NCBI GenBank assembly: GCA_023402355.1
Contig: JAEXCG010000088.1
Location: 1-22,022, forward strand
Origin: Bacillota bacterium
GTDB taxonomy: Bacteria; Bacillota; Clostridia; Christensenellales; Aristaeellaceae
DNA length: 22,022 nt
Direction of reading: 5' to 3'
Shown: positions 13,800 to 20,952 of the stretch, one piece after another
Layout: each line of letters starts with the position of its first letter
Position numbering within the stretch: the first letter of the stretch is position 1
Translations under genes and position numbers: made by a program
Notes under the pieces: model-generated
Told to the model about the DNA's origin: nothing
Database searches by the model: none
What the model saw: only the letters and a program-made list of their open reading frames with translations

Positions 13800-16196
13800 A
13801 TGCAAAAGAGCCCTCTTATAAAGGATACGCGCGCAAACGGCGCGCTTTGTGCGTTCGCGCTGTCCGCGCTCTGCGCCCTCTTGTCCCTCCTGCCCGCGAT
13901 CCTGCCCTACGGCGGCATGTTCGTGACCCGCGGCGACTATCTGGAGCAGCAGATCCCCTTTATCCTGGAAACGCGGCGCGTGCTGCTCTCCGGTACGCCC
14001 TATTGGAGCTGGAACACGTTCCTCGGCGCGAGTTTCATCGGCTCCTACTCCTTTTATACGCTGGGCAGTCCGTTCGTCTGGCCGCTCATCCTCCTGCCGG
14101 AGGCGGCGGTGCCCTACGGCATCAGCGTGATGGCGGTGCTCAAGCACGCGGTCTGCGCCCTGACGAGCTACCTGTACCTGAAAAAAATGGTGAAGGAGGA
14201 GCGCGCCGCCCTCATCGGCTCCCTGCTCTATACTTTTTCTTCTTTTACGGTCATCAATACGCAGTTTTATCATTTTACCGAGGTCATCGCCTTTTTCCCA
14301 CTGATCCTGCTGGGCCTGGAAAACGCCTATTCAAAGGAGCGCCGCCACGGCGCGCTCGCGCTCGCCTGCGCGCTCAACGCGCTGTGCAACTACTACTTTA
14401 TGGCGGGCACGGCGATCTTCACGGCCCTGTACTTTGCGTGCCGCTTCTTTTCGGCGGACTGGCGCGTCAAAGGGCGGTTTCGCAAGGCCGCGAGCGTCCT
14501 GCTTGAGTGCGCGCTGGGCTGCCTGATGGCCTCCGTGCTGCTGATTCCATCGGCCTGGGCTCTGCTCGGCTTCACGCGCGCAAACGGCGCGCAGACGGGG
14601 CTTTTCAGCATGTACGGTCTGTCCGACCTGCTGGAAAGGCTGCGCGTCTTCCTCATGCCCATCGAGAGCAACACCCTCAACGCGTTTTACGGGGACGCGG
14701 CGAACTGGTCGAGCGTGGCGGCCTATCTGCCCATGGTGGGCTGCGTGCTGGTCCTTTTGTACTTCCTGCGCCGGAGGTGGAGCTGGCTCAAGACGCTGAT
14801 CGCCCTGTGCATCTTCGTCTCCTTCGTGCCGGCGCTCAACGGGCTGTTCACCCTCGGGTCGAACGCGGAGTACACGCGCTGGTGGTACGCGCTGGAGCTG
14901 ATGCTGGCCCTCGCCTCCGCCTATGTGCTGGCGCGGCCGGACGCGCGCGACCGCTATCTGCGCCCGGCGGCCGCCGCGTCGCTCGCGCTGGCGGCGCTGC
15001 TGACGCTGCCTTGCCTGATTCCGCACTGGCTGCTGGCCGATTGGTACGACAGCGACAACGGACTGCTGGTGCAGATCGCGATCTTTCTGTACCGCCAGCA
15101 GTATCACGCGGCGTATGCCCCCGGCGTCTTCCGCGTGATGGCGCTTGCGCTGACGGCGCTGAACTATGGGGCCCTGTGGATATTCGGCGGCAAGCGGCGG
15201 GCGGACCGGTCGTTTCTGCTGGCGCTGTGCGCGGTCATCGTGGTCAACTACGCGTCGTTCATCGCGGTCAACGACCGCTACGTGCTCTCCGGCGGCGAAA
15301 CCGCGAACGACGGCACGGTCAGCATGGACCAGATCGCAAAGGCCGAGATGCTGGACGCGCATCCCGTCCGGGAGGGAACGGCCTATTCCTACCGCATCGA
15401 CCACAGCGGCCTTGCGCGCAACTACAGCATGATCGTGAACGAGCCGTCCCTCACCTCCTTTCACAGCCTGCGGAGCGGTTACCTGCGCGACTTCGTCTAT
15501 CAGGCGGGCTTCGGGTTCGACGAATCGACGACCGTGCGCCCGCAGGACGGGAGCGGCGCGCTGCGCAGCTTCCTGTCGGTCAGGTACTACTACAACCTCG
15601 ACGAGGAGAACGAGCCGGGCGCGCCCGAGGGCTTCACGTTTCTGCGCAGGGAGGGGGACGTGAACGTCTATGAGAACCAGAACTACGTGCCCATGGGCTT
15701 CGTGTACGACACGTTTACCGACGTATACGACCAGGCGCTGAATCCGGAGACGACCGCGGAGGTGATGCTGAAGGCTGTGGTGCTGCGCGGGTCGCAGATC
15801 GGCGGGGTTTCCGGCATGACCCCCAAGCGCCTTTCAGAGCAGCCGGAACGAACCTGGCAGGAGGCCGCGGCGGAGCTGCGGGAGAACGCCTGCGACAGCT
15901 TCGTGGGCACGCCCGGCGGCTTTACGGCGCACATCGACGCGAAGCGAAGGGGCATCCTCTGCTTCACGGTGCCGTTCGACAAGGGATGGAGCGCGACGGT
16001 CGACGGCCGCCCGGCGGACGTCCTCAGCGTGAACCTGGCCTTCATGGGCGTGCCCCTCAGCGAGGGGGAGCACGTGATCGAGTTTACCTATCGGGTGCGC
16101 GGGCTGAAGCTGGGCGCGCTCATGAGCGCCTGCGCGGCGCTGGTCTGGGCCGTTTACGCAGGCGTATACGCCCGGCGGCGCAGAAGGCTTCGATAA
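13800..16196 (+). CDS. YfhO family membrane protein (GT-C-like)
   Basis: The product is 798 residues. It has an N-terminal positive segment, then about a dozen hydrophobic helices to roughly residue 490, an extracytoplasmic C-terminal region (about 495-765) and a last helix (GALMSACAALVWAVYAGVYA) before a basic RRRRRLR tail. Family marks are GGMFVTRGDYLEQQIPFILETRR near residue 40, YWSWNTFLGASFIGSYSFYTLGSPF, and near the end FTVPFDKGWSATVDGRPADVLSVNLAFMGVPLSEGEHVIEFTYR, the usual YfhO C-terminal beta motif. Relatives such as B. subtilis YfhO and Listeria GtlB are membrane glycosyltransferases that decorate teichoic acids or other wall polymers using lipid-linked sugars. Substrate and acceptor here are unknown. 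AAGGAAGG at 13786-13793 sets the start. It is a single-gene unit with its own strong promoter and a hairpin terminator. Confidence 0.85.
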   Translation: MQKSPLIKDTRANGALCAFALSALCALLSLLPAILPYGGMFVTRGDYLEQQIPFILETRRVLLSGTPYWSWNTFLGASFIGSYSFYTLGSPFVWPLILLPEAAVPYGISVMAVLKHAVCALTSYLYLKKMVKEERAALIGSLLYTFSSFTVINTQFYHFTEVIAFFPLILLGLENAYSKERRHGALALACALNALCNYYFMAGTAIFTALYFACRFFSADWRVKGRFRKAASVLLECALGCLMASVLLIPSAWALLGFTRANGAQTGLFSMYGLSDLLERLRVFLMPIESNTLNAFYGDAANWSSVAAYLPMVGCVLVLLYFLRRRWSWLKTLIALCIFVSFVPALNGLFTLGSNAEYTRWWYALELMLALASAYVLARPDARDRYLRPAAAASLALAALLTLPCLIPHWLLADWYDSDNGLLVQIAIFLYRQQYHAAYAPGVFRVMALALTALNYGALWIFGGKRRADRSFLLALCAVIVVNYASFIAVNDRYVLSGGETANDGTVSMDQIAKAEMLDAHPVREGTAYSYRIDHSGLARNYSMIVNEPSLTSFHSLRSGYLRDFVYQAGFGFDESTTVRPQDGSGALRSFLSVRYYYNLDEENEPGAPEGFTFLRREGDVNVYENQNYVPMGFVYDTFTDVYDQALNPETTAEVMLKAVVLRGSQIGGVSGMTPKRLSEQPERTWQEAAAELRENACDSFVGTPGGFTAHIDAKRRGILCFTVPFDKGWSATVDGRPADVLSVNLAFMGVPLSEGEHVIEFTYRVRGLKLGALMSACAALVWAVYAGVYARRRRRLR

Positions 16197-16217
16197 AGAG
16201 AAAAAAGCATACGGACG

Positions 16218-16256
16218 GCGGCGCCCTGGGAAATCCCGGGCGCCGCTGCTTTGTCA
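16218..16256 (+). terminator. Hairpin terminator after the YfhO-family gene
   Basis: A 9-bp perfect GC stem (16218-16226 with 16238-16246), which can be extended inwards by GGG/CCC past one bulged T, is followed by TGCTTTGTC. The T run is short, so efficiency is uncertain. Confidence 0.6.
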
Positions 16257-16551
16257 GGATATAACAAAGATTGTATGCTTTTGAAAAGAATACGAAGATT
16301 TAAAACTGATTTTACACATGAAAGGTATTCTTTAGCGGGCAGGCATGTTAGAATCAATGCGGCGGCTGCGGGACGGCGACGATCGGAAATACCCTTGTGC
16401 AAAGATGAAATCCGTATTTGTGCAGGACTCTGAAGCGCGTTGTCATTATTGCCTCAAAAATAGACAAATAATGATACAGTATGACAAATGCGAAGACTGT
16501 TCCCGCACGGGTCGCTATGATAAAATAACATCAGGATAAGGAGGAACGCCC
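16247..16551. other. Non-coding leader region of the MBL-sugar transporter unit
   Basis: About 300 bases of mixed, lower GC content hold no convincing gene; a 64-codon open frame (16345-16539) lacks a ribosome site. An extended -10 (TG-T-TAGAAT, 16346-16354) with a weak -35 (TATTCT at 16326-16331) is a possible promoter. A dyad TCATTATT / AATAATGA (16443-16450 and 16467-16474) lies further down, and TATGAT (16516-16521) is another possible -10 close to the gene. Confidence 0.35.
16443..16474. promoter_or_regulatory. Candidate operator: inverted repeat before the MBL gene
   Basis: An exact 8-bp inverted repeat, TCATTATT (16443-16450) and AATAATGA (16467-16474), is separated by 16 bases. Flanking TG and TACA extend it imperfectly. 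It lies 78 bases before the MBL start. It could be a regulator site or a stem in the leader RNA; no regulator gene is visible to match it. Confidence 0.3.
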
Positions 16552-17412
16552 ATGAAGCTCACATTTTTAGGAACAGGCGCCGGTGAAGGCTACCCCGGAC
16601 TCTGGTGCGAATGCCCGCACTGCGACTACGCGCGCAAGCACGGGGGAAAGAACATCCGCACGAACAGCAGCGCGGTGATCGACGAGCGCCTGCTGATCGA
16701 TATCGGCCCCGGATGCTTTGACAACGCCGCGCGCTTTGGCGTGAACCTCTGCCACGTCACCTCGCTGCTGATTACGCATCCGCACGAGGATCACCTCTAC
16801 CCGCAGCACCTGATCTGGCGGAGGACGGACGAGGAAAACCTGGGGCTTCCGTATGCGGAGCAGATGCGCAGGGGCGGCCCGCGCTTTACCCCCATCCCGG
16901 AGCTTTCGGTCTACGGCGGCGCGTTTACCGAAAAGCTGCTCTCCCGGCAGAAAGAGCAGCTCGAAGGTGCGCGCATGCGTTTTGAGCGGATCGAGGAGGG
17001 GATCCCCTTTCAGGCGGGCGCGTACCGCGTGACGCCCGTGCGCGGGAACCACGTGGAGCGCGGCTTTTCGCACAGCTACATCATCGAGAAGGACGGGCGC
17101 ACGATGCTCTACGCGCTCGATACGGGCAGCTACGACCCGGACATGGAGGCGCTGCTGAAAAAGTACGTCTTCAACCTCGTCGTCATGGAGGGAACCACGG
17201 GGCTGACAGAGCAGTACGGCGGCCACATGTGCCTCGTCAACAACGTGCGCATGCTGCACTTCTTTCAGGACAACGGCTGCTACGCGGCGGACGGATGCTT
17301 CGTGCTGACGCACATGTCGCCGCACTGGTGCCCGCCGCACGACTGGTACGAATCCATCGCCGGAGCGGAAGGGGTGACGCTGGCCTATGACGGCATGCAG
17401 ATTGAAGTCTAG
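16552..17412 (+). CDS. PhnP-like metallo-beta-lactamase fold hydrolase
   Basis: The product is 286 residues. The start MKLTFLGTGAGEGYPGLWCECPHCDYARKH has the CxCxxC cluster typical of PhnP-type proteins, a structural zinc site. The metal-binding THPHEDH (HxHxDH) follows near residue 76, and further ligand positions fit the His in RGNHVERGFSH near 165-171, the Asp in YALDTGSYD near 190 and the His in LTHMSPHW near 258. E. coli PhnP is a phosphodiesterase that opens cyclic ribose phosphate; relatives act on other cyclic phosphates or nucleic acid derivatives. The substrate here is unknown. AAGGAGG at 16538-16544 sets the start. The end overlaps the next gene, a sugar ABC permease, by 26 bases, which ties it to carbohydrate uptake. 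That link is positional only. Confidence 0.8.
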   Translation: MKLTFLGTGAGEGYPGLWCECPHCDYARKHGGKNIRTNSSAVIDERLLIDIGPGCFDNAARFGVNLCHVTSLLITHPHEDHLYPQHLIWRRTDEENLGLPYAEQMRRGGPRFTPIPELSVYGGAFTEKLLSRQKEQLEGARMRFERIEEGIPFQAGAYRVTPVRGNHVERGFSHSYIIEKDGRTMLYALDTGSYDPDMEALLKKYVFNLVVMEGTTGLTEQYGGHMCLVNNVRMLHFFQDNGCYAADGCFVLTHMSPHWCPPHDWYESIAGAEGVTLAYDGMQIEV

Positions 17413-18322
17413 AAAGCCCCTGCGCCACAGGCTCGGGCAGTACTGGCCCGCATACCTGCTGCTGCTTCCGGTCGTTATCTGGTATCTGATCTTCTGCTAC
17501 GCGCCGATGGGAGGCCTTGTGATCGCCTTCAAGAAGTACAGCGTGATCCGCGGCATCGCGGACAGCCCCTGGGTGGGCTGGCAGAACTTCGTCAAGCTGT
17601 TTTCCTCCGCCGCGTTCGTGCGCTCGATCAAAAACACGCTCATCATCAGCGGGCTGAACCTGCTGGTCGGCTTCCCGATCCCGATCATCTTCGCGATATT
17701 GCTCAACGAAATGCGGTGCATGCGCTTTAAAAAGCTCGTGCAGACGGTCAGCTACCTGCCGCACTTCATCTCCTGGTCCGTCGCGGGCGGCATGGTGTAC
17801 ATGCTGCTCTCGCCCAGCACCGGCGCGATCAGCGCGGTGGTACGGGCGCTGGGCGGCCAGCCTCAGAACTACCTGGGGCTGAGCCGGTACTTCCGCACGA
17901 TCGTGGTCGCCTCGCACGTGTGGAAGTCCATCGGCTGGTCCGCCATCATCTACATGGCCGCCATCTCCTCCGTGGACGAGCAGCTCTACGAGGCGGCGCT
18001 GATCGACGGCGCGGGGCGCTTCGCGCGCATCTGGCACGTGACGCTGCCCGGCATCCGCAGCATCATTTCCATTCAGCTCATCCTGGCCGTGGGCAACATC
18101 CTGACCGTCAGCTTCGACCAGATCTTCATCCTGATCAACGACCTGACGCTGGACGTGGGAGAGACCATCGACTACTTCATCTACCGCGTGGGCCTCGGGT
18201 CCTCCAACAACTTCAGCCTTGCCACGGCGTCCGGCATGCTCAAGTCCGTGATCGGCCTCGTGCTGGTTTTAATCACCAACGCGGTCTGCCGCAAGCTGAC
18301 CGACGGGGAGGGAATCTGGTGA
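17387..18322 (+). CDS. Sugar ABC transporter permease, LplB/UgpA type
   Basis: The product is 311 residues with six predicted membrane helices. It starts with a basic cytoplasmic stretch, then YWPAYLLLLPVVIWYLIFCYAPMGGLVIAFKKY, the signature opening of LplB-like permeases. The ATPase-contact EAA loop is YEAALIDGAGRFARIWHVTLPGIRS around residues 202-226. It imports an oligosaccharide or related compound together with the next two genes. ATG 17387 lies inside the MBL gene end, with GGGGTGA at 17371-17377 as ribosome site; a later TTG (17402) has no better support. The stop overlaps the next start in TGATG, so the two permeases are coupled. The transported compound cannot be told from sequence. 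Confidence 0.9.
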   Translation: MTACRLKSRKPLRHRLGQYWPAYLLLLPVVIWYLIFCYAPMGGLVIAFKKYSVIRGIADSPWVGWQNFVKLFSSAAFVRSIKNTLIISGLNLLVGFPIPIIFAILLNEMRCMRFKKLVQTVSYLPHFISWSVAGGMVYMLLSPSTGAISAVVRALGGQPQNYLGLSRYFRTIVVASHVWKSIGWSAIIYMAAISSVDEQLYEAALIDGAGRFARIWHVTLPGIRSIISIQLILAVGNILTVSFDQIFILINDLTLDVGETIDYFIYRVGLGSSNNFSLATASGMLKSVIGLVLVLITNAVCRKLTDGEGIW

Positions 18323-19194
18323 TGAAGATCAAGAAAAAGCCCGTGGATTACGCGTTCGAGGGCGTCAACGTGCTGCTGATGCTGCTGGTGCTCGTCTGCA
18401 CGCTGTATCCGTTCTGGTACGTTCTGGTCGGCTCCGTATCCAGCGTGGGCCATCTGATCAAAAACGGCTTCGTGCTCTGGCCGGACGGGCTGAACCTGGA
18501 CGCCTACCAGCAGGTGTTCCGCAACAACCTCATTCCCACAGCCTACCGCAACACGATCTTCATCACCCTCGTCGGCACCGCGATCAGCATGGTGCTGACC
18601 ATTCTGGGCGCGTACGTCCTCACGATTAAAAAGCTGCCGGGCCGCACGGCGATCACGTTCTTCTTCGTCTTCACCATGCTGTTCAGCGGCGGGCTGGTGC
18701 CCACCTATCTGGTGGTGAGCGAGCTGGAGCTGCTCGACACGCTCTGGGCGCTGATCCTGCCCGGCGCGGTGAGCACCTATAATCTGGTGCTCATGCGAAA
18801 CTTCTTTCAGAGCGTGCCCGACAGCCTGTACGAGGCGGCGTCCATCGAGGGCGAGACGCTGGTGGGCTATCTGCTCCACATCCTGCTGCCGCTCTCCGGC
18901 GCGGCAATCGCCACCATCGCGCTCTTTTACGCCGTGGGCTATTGGAACGACTACTTCAAGAGCCTGATCTACATTCGGGACAACAACCTGTGGCCCATGC
19001 AGACCGTGCTGCGCCAGGCGCTTCAGACGGCGCAGTTCAACACCATGATGTACGACGACTCCCAGCAGACCCTGGCATCCGAAACCCTGAAGGACGCCAT
19101 GATCGTGGTCACGGTCGTGCCGATCCTGTGCGTGTATCCCTTCGTGCAGAAGTACTTCGTAAAGGGCGTCATGGTCGGCTCGCTCAAGGGCTGA
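18322..19194 (+). CDS. Sugar ABC transporter permease, YtcP/UgpE type
   Basis: The product is 290 residues with six membrane helices, the second half of the channel. It has the carbohydrate-permease order: FEGVNVLLMLLVLVCTLYPFWYVLVGSVSS first, a conserved FFFVFTMLFSGGLVPTYLVV helix, the EAA loop YEAASIEGETLVGYLLHILLPLSG around residues 173-196, and the C-terminal YPFVQKYFVKGVMVGSLKG typical of YtcP relatives. The start at ATG 18322 shares a base with the preceding stop; GTG 18319 is in frame but less likely, as GGGGAGGG (18305-18312) is better spaced to the ATG. A long frame upstream in the same phase is only the shadow of the previous gene. No ATPase gene is present; such importers often use a shared one encoded elsewhere. 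Confidence 0.92.
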   Translation: MKIKKKPVDYAFEGVNVLLMLLVLVCTLYPFWYVLVGSVSSVGHLIKNGFVLWPDGLNLDAYQQVFRNNLIPTAYRNTIFITLVGTAISMVLTILGAYVLTIKKLPGRTAITFFFVFTMLFSGGLVPTYLVVSELELLDTLWALILPGAVSTYNLVLMRNFFQSVPDSLYEAASIEGETLVGYLLHILLPLSGAAIATIALFYAVGYWNDYFKSLIYIRDNNLWPMQTVLRQALQTAQFNTMMYDDSQQTLASETLKDAMIVVTVVPILCVYPFVQKYFVKGVMVGSLKG

Positions 19195-19247
19195 TGAAAC
19201 GGGAACCCTGCATAGCGGCTGCTATGTGAATAAAAGGAGGTATCATC

Positions 19248-20774
19248 GTGAAAAAATCCCTTTCCCTCGTGCTGGCGCTCATGCTGCTGCTCTCGGCGCT
19301 GCCGGCGATCGGCATGGCCGAAGCGGAGCCGGTGAAGCTGGACGTGTTCTACGCCACCTCGCGCCCCATGAACGACGCGACGGAGCTTACGCACCAGTAC
19401 ATCAAGGACACCCTCGGCGTGGACGTGAACCTGATTCAGGGCGACAGCAGCAACTTCGTGCAGCAGCTGGCGCTGTACATCTCCAGCGGCGACATGCCGG
19501 ACGTCGTCTGGTGCGACTACAACGTCTGGATGGAATACGCCAAGGAGGGCGCGTGGGCCGACCTGAGCGCTTACCTGACCGACGAAAACGCGGACCTCAT
19601 GCGCTACGTGGGCGACAACTGGGTCTACATGACGATGGACGACCAGGTGCTGGGCGTGCCGAGCATGCTGGACGTGCCCTCCAGCCACGTGACCTTCATC
19701 CGTCAGGACTGGCTTACGAAGCTGGGCCTCGAAACCCCCAAGACGCTGGACGAGTTCACCGAGGTGATGCGCGCCTTTAAGACGCAGGACCCCGACGGCA
19801 ACGGCAAGGACGACACCTACGGCCTGAGCGGCGCGGGCGCGGATTACCTCTCCTTCCTCATGGGCGCCTTCGGCGCTTCCAGCGAGGAGGACTACTTCCT
19901 GAACGACGACGGCACCATCACCACCAACGCCATCAGCGAGGAGTACCGCGCCGCGCTGCGCTACCTGCGGGACATCTACGCCGAGGGCCTGATCGACCCG
20001 GAGATGTTCACCTGCACCTATGAGCAGGCCCAGGCGAAGTGGGGCCGCGGCGAGATGGGCATCTGGTCCGCGTGGTGGAGCCACGGCGGCAACGCCTATT
20101 CGCGCTTTGACTTCGGCGCGCTGCAGCCCGACGCGGACGTGCGGGCGGTTTTGCCCCCCGTCGGCGCGGACGGCAAGAGCGGCAACCTCTACTCGGCGCC
20201 CTTTACCTCCGTGGTCGGCATCAGCTACCTGTGCACGCCCGAGGAGGTGGAGGCGGCCGTGAAGCTGCTCAACTTCCAGGCGGGCGGCTACGGCTACCGC
20301 GTGTGCCAGTACGGCGTCGAGGATGAGTTCTTCGACTGGGACGAGGCGACCAACACCACCACCTGGTACTGGGGCGTAAACGACAACAAGTCCAAGTCCG
20401 GCAAGTACGAGATCACGGACATGGAAGTCTACAAGATGCTCTTCCACGAGGACTGGCAGGCGCAGGCCAACGCGCTGGTCGACACCCCGGCGAGCAAGCT
20501 GCACACCGCGGGCTCCGACATGCGCTACGTGGAACCCGCGCGCGAGGACGTCTTCTGCATGTTCCTCACGGACGAGTACATCGAGAACAACGCTGAATTG
20601 AAGACCTTCTTCAAGACGAACATGCTGGCCTTCATCATGGGCGAGAAGGGCATCGAAACCGACTGGGACGCCTACGTCAAGGAATACCTGAGCATGGGCG
20701 GCGAGGCGACGCGTCAGTCTCAGCTTGCGGCCTACAACGCGGCGTACGGCACCGCCTGCACGTTTGCGGAATAA
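19248..20774 (+). CDS. Extracellular solute-binding protein of a sugar ABC importer
   Basis: The product is 508 residues, in the range of the LplA/YtcQ group. A signal peptide (MKK, hydrophobic 5-22, cleavage after GMA24) is followed by VKLDVFYATSRPMNDATEL. Further marks are YISSGDMPDVVW, the DxDGNGKxD loop in DPDGNGKDDTYGLSG near residue 180 (a possible calcium loop) and Trp/Tyr-rich stretches later that fit sugar stacking. There is no lipobox cysteine, so as with ModA in this window it appears to be freed by signal peptidase I rather than lipid-anchored. It starts with GTG at 19248 behind a strong AAAAGGAGG (19232-19240). It captures the substrate for the two permeases just upstream, 53 bases away. 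A strong double hairpin follows, which may protect this mRNA segment. Confidence 0.92.
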   Translation: MKKSLSLVLALMLLLSALPAIGMAEAEPVKLDVFYATSRPMNDATELTHQYIKDTLGVDVNLIQGDSSNFVQQLALYISSGDMPDVVWCDYNVWMEYAKEGAWADLSAYLTDENADLMRYVGDNWVYMTMDDQVLGVPSMLDVPSSHVTFIRQDWLTKLGLETPKTLDEFTEVMRAFKTQDPDGNGKDDTYGLSGAGADYLSFLMGAFGASSEEDYFLNDDGTITTNAISEEYRAALRYLRDIYAEGLIDPEMFTCTYEQAQAKWGRGEMGIWSAWWSHGGNAYSRFDFGALQPDADVRAVLPPVGADGKSGNLYSAPFTSVVGISYLCTPEEVEAAVKLLNFQAGGYGYRVCQYGVEDEFFDWDEATNTTTWYWGVNDNKSKSGKYEITDMEVYKMLFHEDWQAQANALVDTPASKLHTAGSDMRYVEPAREDVFCMFLTDEYIENNAELKTFFKTNMLAFIMGEKGIETDWDAYVKEYLSMGGEATRQSQLAAYNAAYGTACTFAE

Positions 20775-20801
20775 GCGCGTAGTCCTGTGAAAGAATCGTC
20801 T

Positions 20802-20880
20802 GCGCCGGAGCCTTCGGGCTCCGGCGCGGATGTAGACAGCCCGGCGCGGCGGCGCCTGGCCGGGTTGTCTACATCCGCGC
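20802..20880 (+). promoter_or_regulatory. Overlapping double hairpin after the solute-binding protein gene
   Basis: The first hairpin is an 11-bp perfect stem with a TTCG tetraloop (20802-20812 / 20817-20827). The second is a 22-bp stem with one wobble pair (20824-20845 / 20859-20880, 13-base loop). They share bases 20824-20827, so the full forms of both compete slightly. No T run follows either stem. They more likely stabilise the 3' end of the binding-protein message or attenuate read-through into the kinase gene than act as a simple terminator. Confidence 0.7.
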
Positions 20881-20952
20881 GTGCGGGCCACCAGGGGCAC
20901 GGCCGGGAGCGTCCGCCCGGCCCGCCCCACCTTATGTCAGGAGATGGATGAG

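Noticed and set aside
16345..16539. 64-codon frame with two CxxC motifs before the MBL gene as a zinc-binding micro-protein
   Set aside because: There is no ribosome site before its ATG, the CxxC pairs are likely chance, and the region looks like a leader with promoter and dyad elements.
19023..20930. Minus-strand open frame of 635 codons opposite the solute-binding protein
   Set aside because: It lies antisense to a well-supported gene, has no ribosome site or motifs, and its Val/Arg/His-rich make-up is that of a codon shadow.
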